Assembly (NCBI RefSeq): GCF_014174475.1
Contig: NZ_JACJUD010000003.1
Location: forward strand, 310,001 to 374,000
DNA length: 64,000 nt
Reading direction: 5' to 3'
From: Aquipseudomonas ullengensis
GTDB taxonomy: Bacteria; Pseudomonadota; Gammaproteobacteria; Pseudomonadales; Pseudomonadaceae
Below the pieces are notes generated by a model. It worked only from the letters and a program-made list of their open reading frames with translations, had not been told where the DNA came from and did no database searches. Both the position numbers and the translations under genes were made by a program. Below are positions 40,291 to 55,192 of the stretch, piece after piece (within the stretch, counting starts at the first letter, position 1; every line of letters starts with the position of its first letter).

Positions 40291-40637
40291 GAGAGTCGAT
40301 CGGACAGTCGCCGCCTTCGCAAGAAGGGGGAGGAAAGTCCGGGCTCCAAAGGGCGGAGTGCCAGGTAACGCCTGGGAGGCGTGAGCCTACGGAAAGTGCC
40401 ACAGAAAATAACCGCCTAAGCGCGCAAGCGCCGGTAAGGGTGAAAAGGTGCGGTAAGAGCGCACCGCGCGGCTGGCAACAGTCCGTGGCTAGGTAAACCC
40501 CACTCGGAGCAAGACCAAATAGGGTTCCATTGGCGTGGCCCGCGCTGGAACCGGGTAGGTTGCTAGAGGCGTGCAGTGATGTACGTCGTAGAGGAATGAC
40601 TGTCCTCGACAGAACCCGGCTTACAGATCGACTCTCC
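40291..40637 (+). ncRNA. rnpB: RNase P RNA, class A
   Basis: About 347 bases. The ends GAGAGTCGATC (40291-40301) and GATCGACTCTC (40627-40637) pair as helix P1. The universal core is present: 'GAGGAAAGTCCGGGCTCC' (40331 on), 'AGGGTGAAAAGGTGCGGTAAGAGCGCACC'-type region (seen from 40437), 'AACCCCACTCGGAGCAAGACCAAATAGG' type P8-P9 region (from 40495) and the terminal 'ACAGAACCCGGCTTAC' CR V. It is the catalytic RNA that matures tRNA 5' ends. A T-rich run (40640-40646) after P1 acts as terminator. Confidence 0.97.
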
Positions 40638-40844
40638 TCCTTTTTCTCCCGCCTGTTTCATCTCTGTATCCCCTCTTCGTAATACCGAAAAAATCTTACT
40701 CTTAAGAAACTACTTTAAGTTCGAAGTCTAACCTCATGGACTTGCTGAAAGTCGTGCCGAAAACCCTCTCGTTTTACCCTCGCAGAACCCCCTCTTAGTT
40801 CGCTAAATCTCCGTCATATAAGGACTTTTCCCCTTTTGCGCGCC

Positions 40845-40874
40845 TTGACGGTGGGGTGCTCGCATTTCTATAGT
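40845..40874 (+). promoter_or_regulatory. Promoter of the dcw cluster (Pmra)
   Basis: TTGACG (40845-40850), 18 bases, TATAGT (40869-40874). The predicted start near 40881 coincides with the first MraZ-type repeat. This is the best promoter in the gap and the expected place for Pmra. Confidence 0.7.
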
Positions 40875-40879
40875 GTGTC

Positions 40880-40919
40880 GAAGTGGCACGAAGTGGCATG
40901 AAGTGGGTCAATTGGGCAC
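40880..40919 (+). promoter_or_regulatory. mraZ: MraZ operator: phased TGGNN repeats
   Basis: GAAGTGGCAC, GAAGTGGCAT, GAAGTGGGTC and AATTGGGCAC follow each other; the TGG cores are 10, 10 and 9 bases apart. MraZ of E. coli binds three TGGGN repeats with 5-base spacers just downstream of Pmra, the same layout. Expected result is repression of the dcw cluster by its first gene product. Confidence 0.7.
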
Positions 40920-40950
40920 GGAAAGCTAATTACAGTGGGGAAGCGCAGCC

Positions 40951-41406
40951 TTGTTTCGCGGAGCTAACGCCATCAGTCTCGACGCCAAAGGGCGACTCGC
41001 GATGCCGAGCCGGTATCGTGACGAGCTCGTTTCGCGTTGTGCCGGCCAGCTCATTGTCACCATCGATGCCATCGACCCCTGCCTCTGTGTCTATCCGCTG
41101 CCCGAGTGGGAGCTGATCGAAGCCAAGCTCCGTGAGTTGCCTTCCCTGCGCGAAGAAACCCGCCGCCTGCAGCGTCTGTTGATCGGCAATGCCGTCGACC
41201 TAGAGCTGGATGGCAGTGGTCGTTTCCTCGTGCCGCCGCGCCTGCGCGCCCATGCCGGTCTGGATAAGCACGCGATGCTGGTCGGCCAACTGAACAAATT
41301 CCAGCTGTGGAACGAGGATGCCTGGAACGCACTTGCTGATGCTGACCTGGCCGCCATCAAACAACCCGGCGCTCTGCCGGACGACCTGCGTGACCTGATC
41401 CTGTGA
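40951..41406 (+). CDS. mraZ: Transcriptional regulator MraZ
   Basis: 151 residues starting at TTG (40951): [20 protein letters not shown]. Two AbrB-like SpoVT domains ('[16 protein letters not shown]' and '[17 protein letters not shown]') arrange in a ring that grips repeated TGGG sites. First gene of the dcw cluster, which it represses. The TTG is supported by GGGGAAG at 40937-40943 and by the exact family N-terminus; the in-frame upstream ATG codons would add unrelated residues. Confidence 0.93.
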   Translation: MFRGANAISLDAKGRLAMPSRYRDELVSRCAGQLIVTIDAIDPCLCVYPLPEWELIEAKLRELPSLREETRRLQRLLIGNAVDLELDGSGRFLVPPRLRAHAGLDKHAMLVGQLNKFQLWNEDAWNALADADLAAIKQPGALPDDLRDLIL

Positions 41407-41408
41407 CC

Positions 41409-42346
41409 ATGACCAATAGCTTCCGCCATATCACCGTGCTGCTCGACGAAGCCGTCGACGGCCTCGCCGTGCGGGCGGATGGCTGCTACCTGGATGGCAC
41501 CTTCGGTCGCGGAGGGCACAGCCGGCTGATACTCGAAAGGCTCGGTTCAGACGGTCGCCTGCTGGGTTTCGACAAGGACCCACTGGCGATTGCGACGGGA
41601 AATGCACTGGCGGCCGAAGACGGCCGCTTCGTCGTTGTGCAGCGCAGCTTTGCTGAGCTGGGCGATGAGGCTGCGGTGCGCGGCCTGGTGGGCAAGGTCG
41701 ATGGCATTCTGCTCGACCTCGGCGTGTCCTCGCCGCAGTTGGACGATGCCGAGCGCGGCTTCAGCTTCCTCAATGACGGCCCGCTGGACATGCGCATGAA
41801 CCCGGATGCCGGCGTCAGCGCCGCCGAGTTCATCGCCAGCGCCAGCGCCGAGGAAATTGCCCGGGTATTCAAGGAATATGGCGAAGAGCGCTTCGCCAAG
41901 CGCATGGCGCGGGCCGTGGTCGAGCGTCGTGCGCTGAAGGCGTTCGAGCGTACTGGCGACCTGGCTGCCGTGCTCACCGAGGCCAATCCGGCCTGGGAGA
42001 AAGGCAAGAATCCGGCGACCCGTGCCTTCCAGGGGTTGCGCATCTATATCAATAACGAGCTGGGTGATCTGGAAGGCGGCCTCGATGCGGCCCTGGAAAG
42101 CCTGGCTGTGGGTGGGCGCCTGGTGGTGATCAGCTTCCACTCGCTGGAAGATCGTATCGTCAAACAGTTCATGAAGCGCCATGCCAAGGGCGAAGCCGAC
42201 ACGCTGCCGCGCGATCTGCCGATCATCCCCAAGGCGTTCGAGCCACGTCTCAAGTTGCTGGGCAAGCCGCAGTTCGCCTCCGAGGCCGAGCTCAAGGCCA
42301 ACCCGCGCTCGCGCAGTGCGGTAATGCGTGTGGCGGAGAAGCTGCG

Positions 42347-42350
<4 letters not shown>
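41409..42350 (+). CDS. rsmH: 16S rRNA m4C1402 methyltransferase RsmH (MraW)
   Basis: 313 residues, class I SAM methyltransferase: '[20 protein letters not shown]' SAM loop and '[20 protein letters not shown]' type motif in two parts. It modifies N4 of C1402, the same base whose ribose RsmI (39379-40251) methylates. Start is ATG 41409 or GTG 41403, which overlaps the mraZ stop. Overlaps ftsL by ATGA. Confidence 0.95.
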
Positions 42351-44387
<2,037 letters not shown>

Positions 44388-44388
<1 letters not shown>

Positions 44389-45851
44389 TGCCCATGCCAC
44401 TGAACCAACTGCTGCCGCAGGCACGTACATCCACCCTGATCCGTGAACTGACCCTGGATAGCCGCAAGGTGCGTCCGGGTGACCTGTTTCTCGCGGTGCC
44501 CGGCCTGGTGCAGGACGGGCGCAGCCATATCGCCGACGCCGTGGCCCGTGGCGCTACCGCCGTGGCCTACGAGGCCAGCGGTGCCGAGCCGATGACCGAC
44601 GGTACTGCCGAACTGGTCGCGCTCAAGGATCTGGCTGGGCAGCTGTCGGCCATCGCCGGGCGCTTCTATGGCGAACCGAGCCGGGCGCTGCATCTGGTCG
44701 GCGTCACCGGGACCAATGGCAAGACCAGTGTCAGCCAATTGCTGGCTCAGGCGCTGGATCTGCTGGGCGAGCGCTGCGGCATCGTCGGTACCCTGGGCAA
44801 CGGTTTCTTCGAAGCGCTGCAGAGCGGCCGCCACACCACGCCCGACCCAGTTGCCGTACAGGCGACCCTGGCCGATCTGAAACAGGCCGGCGCCCGCGCC
44901 GTGGCGATGGAAGTGTCGTCCCATGGCCTGGATCAGGGCCGGGTAGCTGCACTGGACTTCGACGTGGCGGTGTTCACCAACCTGTCGCGCGATCACCTCG
45001 ACTACCACGGCACCATGGAAGCCTACGGCGCGGCCAAGGCCAAGCTGTTCTCCTGGCCGGAGCTGGGTTGCCGGGTGATCAATGTGGACGACGAGTTCGG
45101 TCGCCAATTGTCCGGGCAGCGTTCGGCCTCGCGCCTGATCAGCTACAGCCTGAACGACCGCGCCGCCTACCTGCACTGCCGCGAGTCGAGTTTCGATGAC
45201 CATGGCGTGCGCGCCCTGGTCGCTACGCCACAAGGTGAAGGCAACCTGCGCAGCCCGCTGCTCGGTCGCTTCAACCTGAGCAACCTGCTGGCGGTGGTCG
45301 GTGCGCTGCTCGGCCTGAACTACCCGCTGGATGAAATCCTCCGCGTAATGCCACAGCTGCAAGGTCCAGTCGGGCGCATGCAGCGCTTCGGCGGTGGCAA
45401 GCTGCCGCTGGTGGTGGTGGACTACGCGCACACCCCGGATGCCCTGGAAAAAGTCCTCGAAGCCCTGCGTCCGCACGTGACCGGTCGGCTGCTGTGCCTG
45501 TTCGGCTGCGGCGGTGATCGCGACAGCGGCAAGCGTCCGCTGATGGCTGAAGTGGCCGAGCGCCTGGCCGATGCCGTACTGGTCACCGACGACAACCCGC
45601 GTACGGAAGATCCGGCGCAGATCGTCGCCGATATCCGCGCCGGCTTCGCCCAACCGGAACAGGTCGAATTCGTTCATGGCCGTGGCCAGGCCATTGCCCA
45701 GCTGATCGCCAGTGCCGTCGCCGGTGATGTGGTGGTGCTGGCCGGCAAGGGTCACGAGGATTACCAGGAGATCGCTGGCGTACGCCACGCTTTCTCCGAT
45801 CTGGACGAAACCACCAAGGCCCTGCAGGCCTGGGAGGTCGCTCATGCTTAA
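44388..45851 (+). CDS. murE: UDP-MurNAc-L-Ala-D-Glu:meso-diaminopimelate ligase MurE
   Basis: 487 residues. ATP loop 'GVTGTNGKTSVSQLL' and the meso-DAP selectivity motif DNPR at residues 402-405, which tells it from lysine-adding enzymes. It adds meso-DAP as third residue of the stem peptide in the cytoplasm. The last eight bases overlap murF. Confidence 0.97.
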
Positions 45852-47226
45852 GCCGTTGCTGCTGAGCGAAGTAGCTACCGCGCTGAATGCGCGCGTATTG
45901 GGCGCCGACGTGGCGTTCGCTGCCGTGTCCACCGACAGCCGCAAGATCGAGGCTGGCCAGCTGTTCATCGCCCTCAGCGGGCCGAACTTCGACGGCCATG
46001 ATTACCTGGCCGACGTCGCTGCCAAGGGCGCCGTTGCTGCCCTGGTCCAGCGCGAGGTGGCGGATGCGCCGCTGCCGCAACTGCTGGTGCAGGACACGCG
46101 CATCGCTCTGGGCCAGCTCGGCGCGCTCAATCGCGCCGCCTTTACCCGCCCGCTGGCTGCCGTGACCGGCTCCAGCGGCAAGACCACGGTCAAAGAAATG
46201 CTCGCCAGCATCCTGCGTGCCGGCCTGCACGGTGACGTGCTGGCCACGCGCGGCAACCTCAACAACGACCTCGGCGCACCGCTGACCCTGCTCGAACTGG
46301 CTCCTGCGCATGTCGCGGCGGTGATCGAGCTGGGCGCCAACCATGTCGGCGAGATCGCCTACACCGTTGGCCTGGCCCGTCCGCAAGTGGCCATCATCAC
46401 CAACGCAGGGGTCGCCCATGTCGGCGAGTTTGGCGGGCCGGACAAGATCATCGAAGCCAAGGGCGAGATTCTCGAAGGCCTGGCGGCAGACGGCGTGGCC
46501 GTGCTCAACCGTGACGACAAGGCGTTCGCCACCTGGCAGGCCCGCGCCGCTGGCCGCCCGGTACTGAGTTTCGCCTTGCACGACAGCGGCGCCGATTTCC
46601 ATGCCAGCGACCTGGCCCGCGACGCCCGTGGCTGCATGGCCTTCACCCTGCAGAGCCCGGCGGGCAGTGCGCGCATCCAGCTCAATCTGCTGGGCCCGCA
46701 CAACGTCACCAACGCACTGGCCGCTGCGGCGGCTGCCCATGTGCTCGGGGTGCCGCTGGTCGGGATCCAGGCCGGGCTGGAAAACCTGCAGCCGGTCAAG
46801 GGCCGCGCCGTTGCTCAGTTGGCGCCCAATGGCGTGCGCGTGATCGACGACACCTACAACGCCAACCCGATTTCGATGTGCGCCGCCGTTGATATACTCG
46901 CCGGCTTCTCCGGTCGCACCGTCCTGGTGCTGGGAGATATTGGCGAGTTGGGCGAGTGGGCCGAGCAGGGCCATCGCGATGTCGGCGCTTACGCCGCCGG
47001 CAAGGCCGACGCGCTGTACGCGGTGGGTCCGCTGATGACCCATGCCGTCCAGGCCTTCGGCGCGCAGGGGCAACATTTCGCCGACCAAGCCAGCCTGATC
47101 GCAGCCGTTAGCCGCGAGTCGGGCGACACCACCATTCTAATTAAAGGTTCGCGCAGCGCGGCGATGGAAAAAGTCGTCGCGGCTTTGCTTGAGAGCAATG
47201 CGCGCGCAACAGGGGAGAGTCACTAA
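45844..47226 (+). CDS. murF: UDP-MurNAc-tripeptide:D-Ala-D-Ala ligase MurF
   Basis: 460 residues, Mur ligase with ATP loop 'AVTGSSGKTTVKEMLA' and 'DDTYNANPISMCAAVDIL'. It adds D-Ala-D-Ala (made by DdlB, below) to the tripeptide. ATG at 45844 lies inside the end of murE; longer frames upstream are out-of-frame murE sequence. The mraY ATG follows its stop directly. Confidence 0.96.
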   Translation: MLKPLLLSEVATALNARVLGADVAFAAVSTDSRKIEAGQLFIALSGPNFDGHDYLADVAAKGAVAALVQREVADAPLPQLLVQDTRIALGQLGALNRAAFTRPLAAVTGSSGKTTVKEMLASILRAGLHGDVLATRGNLNNDLGAPLTLLELAPAHVAAVIELGANHVGEIAYTVGLARPQVAIITNAGVAHVGEFGGPDKIIEAKGEILEGLAADGVAVLNRDDKAFATWQARAAGRPVLSFALHDSGADFHASDLARDARGCMAFTLQSPAGSARIQLNLLGPHNVTNALAAAAAAHVLGVPLVGIQAGLENLQPVKGRAVAQLAPNGVRVIDDTYNANPISMCAAVDILAGFSGRTVLVLGDIGELGEWAEQGHRDVGAYAAGKADALYAVGPLMTHAVQAFGAQGQHFADQASLIAAVSRESGDTTILIKGSRSAAMEKVVAALLESNARATGESH

Positions 47227-48309
47227 ATGCTGCTGCTGCTGGCGGAGTACCTGCAACAGTTCTACACCGGTTTCGGTGTGTTCCAGTACCTGACCCTGCG
47301 CGGGATCCTCGGCGTGTTGACCGCCCTGGCCCTGTCGCTGTGGCTCGGTCCGTGGATGATCCGCACCCTGCAAATTCGCCAGATCGGCCAATCGGTACGC
47401 AACGACGGCCCGCAGTCGCACCTGTCGAAGAAGGGCACGCCGACCATGGGTGGCGCGCTGATCCTCTCGGCCATCGCCGTCAGCACCCTGCTCTGGGCAG
47501 ACCTGACCAACCGCTATGTATGGACGGTGCTGGCCGTGACCCTGCTGTTCGGCGCCATCGGCTGGGTCGACGACTATCGCAAGGTGATCGAGAAGAACTC
47601 GCGCGGCCTGCCGAGCCGCTGGAAGTATTTCTGGCAATCGGTATTCGGCCTGGGCGCGGCGGTCTTCCTTTATATGACCGCGCAGAGCCCGGTGGAAACC
47701 ACCCTGATCCTGCCAGTGCTCAAGGACGTTGCCATTCCCCTGGGCGCGGGCTTCGTGGTGCTGACCTATTTCGTCATCGTCGGTACCAGTAACGCCGTCA
47801 ATCTGACCGACGGCCTCGACGGCCTGGCCATCCTGCCGACCGTGCTGGTGGCCGGTGCGCTGGCGATCTTCTGCTACCTGTCGGGCAACATCAAATTCGC
47901 CGACTACCTGCTGATTCCTTATGTGCCGGGCGCGGGCGAGCTGATCGTGTTCTGCGCGGCGCTGGTCGGTGCCGGCCTCGGCTTCCTCTGGTTCAACACC
48001 TACCCGGCCCAGGTCTTCATGGGTGACGTAGGCGCGCTGGCCCTGGGCGCGGCGCTGGGCACCATCGCCGTGATCGTCCGCCAGGAAATCGTCCTGTTCA
48101 TCATGGGTGGCGTGTTCGTCATGGAAACCCTGTCGGTGATCATCCAGGTCGCCAGCTTCAAGCTGACCGGCAAGCGCGTGTTCCGCATGGCGCCGATCCA
48201 CCACCACTTCGAACTCAAAGGCTGGCCCGAGCCGCGCGTGATCGTGCGTTTCTGGATCATCACCGTAATTCTCGTCCTGGTTGGCCTGGCCACCCTGAAA
48301 CTGAGGTAA
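47227..48309 (+). CDS. mraY: Phospho-MurNAc-pentapeptide translocase MraY
   Basis: 360 residues, ten membrane helices. Catalytic motifs '[20 protein letters not shown]' , '[11 protein letters not shown]' and '[11 protein letters not shown]' plus '[11 protein letters not shown]' are intact. It makes lipid I from the pentapeptide nucleotide and undecaprenyl phosphate on the inner face of the membrane. murD follows after five bases. Confidence 0.97.
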   Translation: MLLLLAEYLQQFYTGFGVFQYLTLRGILGVLTALALSLWLGPWMIRTLQIRQIGQSVRNDGPQSHLSKKGTPTMGGALILSAIAVSTLLWADLTNRYVWTVLAVTLLFGAIGWVDDYRKVIEKNSRGLPSRWKYFWQSVFGLGAAVFLYMTAQSPVETTLILPVLKDVAIPLGAGFVVLTYFVIVGTSNAVNLTDGLDGLAILPTVLVAGALAIFCYLSGNIKFADYLLIPYVPGAGELIVFCAALVGAGLGFLWFNTYPAQVFMGDVGALALGAALGTIAVIVRQEIVLFIMGGVFVMETLSVIIQVASFKLTGKRVFRMAPIHHHFELKGWPEPRVIVRFWIITVILVLVGLATLKLR

Positions 48310-48314
48310 TAAGA

Positions 48315-49661
48315 GTGTCGCTGATCGCTTCCGACCAGTTCCGCATCGTTGTCGGCCTCGGCAAGAGCGGCATGTCCCTGGTGCGCTTCCTCGCGCAACA
48401 GGGCGTGCGCTTCGCCGTGGCGGATACGCGCGCGAACCCGCCGGAGCTGGCGACCCTGCAGCGCGACTATCCGCAGGTGGACGTGCGTTGCGGCGAGTTG
48501 GATGTGGAGTTCCTCTGCCGCGCCTCGGAGCTGTACGTGAGCCCGGGCCTGGCTATTGCCACCCCAGCGTTGCAGGCCGCGGCCGCGCGCGGGGTCAAGC
48601 TGTCCGGCGACATCGATCTGTTCGCCCGCCATGCCAAGGCACCGATCATCGCCATCACCGGTTCCAATGCCAAAAGCACCGTGACCACCCTGGTGGGTGA
48701 AATGGCAGCGGCGGCCGGCAAGAAGGTCGCGGTTGGCGGTAACCTAGGCACGCCGGCGCTGGACCTACTGAATGACGAGGTCGAGCTGTATGTGCTCGAA
48801 CTCTCCAGCTTCCAGCTGGAAACCACCGATCAACTGAATGCCGAAGTGGCGACCTGCCTGAACGTCAGCGAAGACCATATGGATCGCTACGCCGGCATGC
48901 CGCAGTACCACCTGGCCAAGCACCGCATCTTCCGTGGCGCCCGCCAGGTGGTGGTGAATCGCGATGACGCGCTGTCGCGGCCGCTGATTGCCGACCAGGT
49001 TCCGTGCTGGAGCTTTGGCCTGGGCAAGCCGGACTTCAAACGCTTCGGCCTGATCGAGGAGGGCGGCGAGAAGTTCCTCGCCTTCCAGTTCGAAACCCTG
49101 CTGCCGACTGCTGCACTGAAAATGCGTGGCGCGCACAACCAGAGCAACGCCCTGGCGGCCCTGGCCCTCGGCCACGCAGTCGGCCTGCCGTTCGCGCCGA
49201 TGCTGCAGACCCTGCAAACGTTTGCCGGCCTGGCTCATCGTTGCCAGTGGGTGCGTGAGCTGCGCGGGGTGAGCTACTACGACGACTCCAAGGCCACCAA
49301 CGTCGGCGCCGCACTGGCCGCCATCGAAGGCCTGGGCGCAGATATCGCCGGCAAGCTGGTGCTGATCGCCGGTGGCGACGGCAAGGGCGCCGACTTCTCC
49401 GCGCTGAAAGCGCCAGCGGCCAAGTTCTGCCGCGCCGTGGTGCTGCTCGGTCGCGATGCCGAGCGGCTGGCCGAGACACTGGGTGATGCGGTACCGCAGG
49501 TGCGCCTGAGCACGCTCGACGAAGCCGTGCAGTGCAGCGCCGAACTGGCCCAGCCGGGCGATGCCGTGCTGCTGTCGCCGGCCTGCGCCAGCCTGGACAT
49601 GTTCAAGAACTTTGAAGAGCGCGGGCGCCTGTTTGCCCAGGCTGCGGAGGCCCTGCAATGA
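48315..49661 (+). CDS. murD: UDP-MurNAc-L-Ala:D-glutamate ligase MurD
   Basis: 448 residues starting at GTG (48315). ATP loop 'AITGSNAKSTVTTLVG' (note AKST, normal for pseudomonad MurD, in place of GKST), 'NVSEDHMDRY' and 'YYDDSKATNVGAALAAIEG'. It adds D-Glu, the second stem residue. Overlaps ftsW by ATGA. Confidence 0.96.
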   Translation: MSLIASDQFRIVVGLGKSGMSLVRFLAQQGVRFAVADTRANPPELATLQRDYPQVDVRCGELDVEFLCRASELYVSPGLAIATPALQAAAARGVKLSGDIDLFARHAKAPIIAITGSNAKSTVTTLVGEMAAAAGKKVAVGGNLGTPALDLLNDEVELYVLELSSFQLETTDQLNAEVATCLNVSEDHMDRYAGMPQYHLAKHRIFRGARQVVVNRDDALSRPLIADQVPCWSFGLGKPDFKRFGLIEEGGEKFLAFQFETLLPTAALKMRGAHNQSNALAALALGHAVGLPFAPMLQTLQTFAGLAHRCQWVRELRGVSYYDDSKATNVGAALAAIEGLGADIAGKLVLIAGGDGKGADFSALKAPAAKFCRAVVLLGRDAERLAETLGDAVPQVRLSTLDEAVQCSAELAQPGDAVLLSPACASLDMFKNFEERGRLFAQAAEALQ

Positions 49662-50878
49662 GCCTGATCGCCCGCATGCTCGCCGCGCCCTCGCCACTGC
49701 GTACCCGTCGTGGTGTCGATCTCGACTTCCCGCTGCTGGCCGGCAGCTTGGCCCTGCTCGGTCTGGGCCTGGTGATGATCACGTCGGCGTCCTCGGAAGT
49801 GGCCACGGCGCTGGCCGGCAACCCGATGTACTTCATGGTGCGCCACCTGATCTATCTGCTCATCGGCCTGGTGGCTGGTCTGCTGACCCTGATGATTCCG
49901 ATGGCGATGTGGCAGCGTTATGGCGGCAGCCTGCTGCTGGTGGCCTTCGTCCTGCTGATCATGGTGCTGGTGCCGGGCATCGGTCGCGAGGTCAACGGGG
50001 CCAAACGCTGGATCGGTTTCGGCCTGTTCAACCTGCAGCCGTCCGAGCTGGCCAAGCTGTTCACCGTGATGTTCATTGCCGGCTACCTGGTGCGTCGCCA
50101 GGACGAGGTGCGCAACAAGCTCACCGGTTTCATCAAGCCGATGCTGCTGCTGGCACCGATTGCCGTGCTGCTGCTGGCCGAGCCGGACTTCGGCGCCACC
50201 GTGGTGCTGATGGGCGCTTCGATCGCCATGCTGTTCCTCGGCGGGGTCAACCTGCTGCGCTTCATCCCGCTGGTGGCTGGCGTGCTGGCACTCGGCGGCG
50301 TGGTGATGACCAGCCAGTCCTACCGCATGCAGCGCCTGACCAACTTCGTAGACCCCTGGGCCGATCCGTTCGGTGCTGGCTACCAGCTGAGCCAGGCACT
50401 GATCGCCTTCGGCCGTGGCGAGTGGTTCGGCGTCGGCCTGGGCAACAGCATCCAGAAGCAGTTCTACCTGCCGGAAGCGCACACCGACTTCGTGTTCGCC
50501 GTGCTGGCCGAGGAGTTGGGCATGATCGGCGCACTGGCCACCGTGGCGCTGTTCGTCTTTGTCAGCGTGCGCGCCCTGTACATCGGCCTGTGGGCGGAAA
50601 AGGCCAAGCAGTTCTTCTCCGCCTACGTGGCCTACGGCCTGGCTTTCCTGTGGATCGGCCAGGTGCTGATCAACATCGGGGTGAACGTCGGCCTGCTGCC
50701 GACCAAGGGCCTGACCCTGCCATTCCTCAGCTACGGCGGCAGCTCGCTGGTGATTTGCTGCGTGATCCTGGCCGTGCTGCTGCGCATCGAGTGGGAGCGT
50801 CGCACCCACCTGGGCAGCGAAGACGTCGAATTCAACGAAGCGGACTTTGCCGAGGAGGGCGCCGAACATGCCCGGTAA
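49658..50878 (+). CDS. ftsW: Septal peptidoglycan glycosyltransferase FtsW
   Basis: 406 residues, SEDS family with about ten membrane helices; the conserved Asp is in 'FVDPWADPFGAGYQL' and 'FLPEAHTDFVFAVLAEELG' is the family loop (here as YLPEAHTDFVF). It polymerises lipid II at the septum together with FtsI. Its final 11 bases overlap murG. Confidence 0.97.
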   Translation: MSLIARMLAAPSPLRTRRGVDLDFPLLAGSLALLGLGLVMITSASSEVATALAGNPMYFMVRHLIYLLIGLVAGLLTLMIPMAMWQRYGGSLLLVAFVLLIMVLVPGIGREVNGAKRWIGFGLFNLQPSELAKLFTVMFIAGYLVRRQDEVRNKLTGFIKPMLLLAPIAVLLLAEPDFGATVVLMGASIAMLFLGGVNLLRFIPLVAGVLALGGVVMTSQSYRMQRLTNFVDPWADPFGAGYQLSQALIAFGRGEWFGVGLGNSIQKQFYLPEAHTDFVFAVLAEELGMIGALATVALFVFVSVRALYIGLWAEKAKQFFSAYVAYGLAFLWIGQVLINIGVNVGLLPTKGLTLPFLSYGGSSLVICCVILAVLLRIEWERRTHLGSEDVEFNEADFAEEGAEHAR

Positions 50879-51930
50879 TGTCCTGATTATGGCCGGCGGC
50901 ACCGGCGGCCACGTGTTCCCGGCGCTGGCCTGTGCCCGCGAGTTCAAGGCGCGCGGCTACAGCGTGCACTGGCTGGGTACGCCGCGCGGTATCGAGAATG
51001 AGCTGGTGCCGGCTGCCGGTCTGCCGCTGCACCTGATCAACGTCAGTGGCCTGCGTGGCAAGAGCAAGCTGTCGCTGCTCAAGGCGCCGTTCCAGCTGGT
51101 CCGTGCCCTGTGGCAGGCGCGCCGGGTGATGCGTGAGCTGCAACCGGTGTGCGTGCTGGGCATGGGTGGCTATGTCACCGGTCCGGGTGGCCTGGCCGCC
51201 AAGTTGAATGGCGCGCCGCTGATCATCCAGGAGCAGAACGCCGTGGCCGGCACTGCCAACCGCAGCCTGGTGCCGTTCGCCAAGCGCGTGTGCGAAGGCT
51301 TCCCGAATACCTTCGGCCACAGTGCCAAGCGGCGTACCACCGGCAACCCGGTGCGCGAGGAACTGTTCCTGGAAACCCCGCGCGACGACCTGGCCAAGCG
51401 CCAGCCGCGTCTGCTGGTGCTGGGCGGCAGCCTGGGCGCCGAGCCGTTGAACAAACTGCTGCCGGCAGCACTGGGCAAAGTCGCCAGCGAGCTGCGTCCG
51501 CAAGTGTTCCATCAGGCCGGCAAGCAACATGATCAAGTGACTGCGGAGCGTTATCGCGAAGCTGCGGTCGAAGCCGAGGTCGCGCCCTTCATCAGCGATA
51601 TGGCGCGTGCTTACGCCTGGGCTGATCTGGTGGTGTGCCGTGCCGGTGCGCTGACTGTCAGCGAGCTGGCTGCCGCTGGTCTGCCGTCCTTCCTGGTGCC
51701 GTTGCCCCACGCGATCGACGACCACCAGACCCGCAATGCCGAATATCTGGCGAAGGAGGGCGCTGCCTTCCTGCTCCCGCAACACGAGACTGACGCGGAC
51801 ACACTTGCCGCGCAGCTGACCGAGGTTCTGATGCACCCTGAAAAACTCAAGGCCATGGGCCGCACTGCGCGCAGCCTGGCCAAGCCGGATGCCACCCGTA
51901 CGGTGGTGGATACTTGCCTGGAGGTGGCCC

Positions 51931-51938
<8 letters not shown>
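50868..51938 (+). CDS. murG: Lipid II synthase MurG
   Basis: 356 residues, GT-B glycosyltransferase: '[19 protein letters not shown]' glycine loop, '[14 protein letters not shown]', and '[18 protein letters not shown]' UDP-GlcNAc site. It adds GlcNAc to lipid I. ATG at 50868 gives the family start; an in-frame upstream ATG lies inside ftsW. Its stop codon overlaps the murC start region by eight bases. Confidence 0.96.
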
Positions 51939-54311
<2,373 letters not shown>

Positions 54312-54314
54312 GTC

Positions 54315-55172
54315 ATGGTCGCCACTCTCCGCCATCCGCAACCTATCGGCCGCGCTCCCCAGCGTCAGCCGATAGCTGCGCGCGGAGCTAGCCGGATGGT
54401 GGCGCAGGAGCCGCTGTCGGCACGCGTTCCGCGTCCGGACCTGAGCGGGCTGAAGCGCCTGCTGTGGCCGGTGCTGCTGGTGGTGCTGGGGTTCGCGACC
54501 TATGAAGGCGCCCAGCGCCTGCTGCCGTATGCCGATCGGCCGATTGCGCGGGTCAGTGTGCAGGGCGAGCTGAGCTACATCAGCCAGCAGGTGGTGCAGG
54601 AGCGCATCGCGCCGTTCGTGGCGTCGAGCTTCTTCACCATCAACCTGGCTGGCATGCGTGCCGAGCTGGAACGCATGCCGTGGATCGCCCACGCCGAAGT
54701 GCGTCGGGTGTGGCCGGATCAGGTGGTGATCCACTTGGAAGAACAATTGCCGGTGGCGCGCTGGGGTGACGAGTCCCTGCTCAACAACCAGGGTCAAGCC
54801 TTCGCCCCGCGCGAGCTGACTCACTACGAACACCTGCCGTTGCTGTCCGGGCCGAAACGCGCCCAGCAGCAGGTGATGCAGCAGTACCAAGTGCTCAGCC
54901 AGATGTTGCGGCCGATGGGTTTTTCCATCACCCGCCTGGAGCTGCGTGAGCATGGCAGCTGGTTCCTCAGCACCGGGCAGGGCATTGAGCTGCTGCTGGG
55001 CCGGGATCACCTGGTGGAAAAAATACGTCGCCTGAGCACCATCTTCGACAAGGTGCTCAAGGCTCAGATCGCGAATATCGCGCGCATCGACCTGCGTTAC
55101 TCCAACGGCCTGGCCGTGGCGTGGCGCACACCGGTCGCGCCTACGGCGGTGGAAACCGCCGCCGTGCAGTGA
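54315..55172 (+). CDS. ftsQ: Cell division protein FtsQ
   Basis: 285 residues: about 50 cytoplasmic residues rich in Arg/Pro, one membrane helix (about 51-67), then a POTRA domain (about 75-145, '[20 protein letters not shown]') and the FtsQ beta domain. It scaffolds FtsB-FtsL and links early and late division proteins. Position between ddlB and ftsA is canonical. Confidence 0.94.
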   Translation: MVATLRHPQPIGRAPQRQPIAARGASRMVAQEPLSARVPRPDLSGLKRLLWPVLLVVLGFATYEGAQRLLPYADRPIARVSVQGELSYISQQVVQERIAPFVASSFFTINLAGMRAELERMPWIAHAEVRRVWPDQVVIHLEEQLPVARWGDESLLNNQGQAFAPRELTHYEHLPLLSGPKRAQQQVMQQYQVLSQMLRPMGFSITRLELREHGSWFLSTGQGIELLLGRDHLVEKIRRLSTIFDKVLKAQIANIARIDLRYSNGLAVAWRTPVAPTAVETAAVQ

Positions 55173-55192
55173 ATCGAGGAGAACAGTAGGAC

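Larger units (their letters stand above)
40638..40950 (+). other. 313-base non-coding gap rnpB-mraZ; AT-rich dcw control region
   Basis: No gene seen. Bases 40681-40740 are only about one third G+C (19 of 60), in sharp contrast to the surroundings, and include TTAAG and TTCGAA short palindromes. The right end holds the mraZ promoter and MraZ repeats listed separately. Confidence 0.7.
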
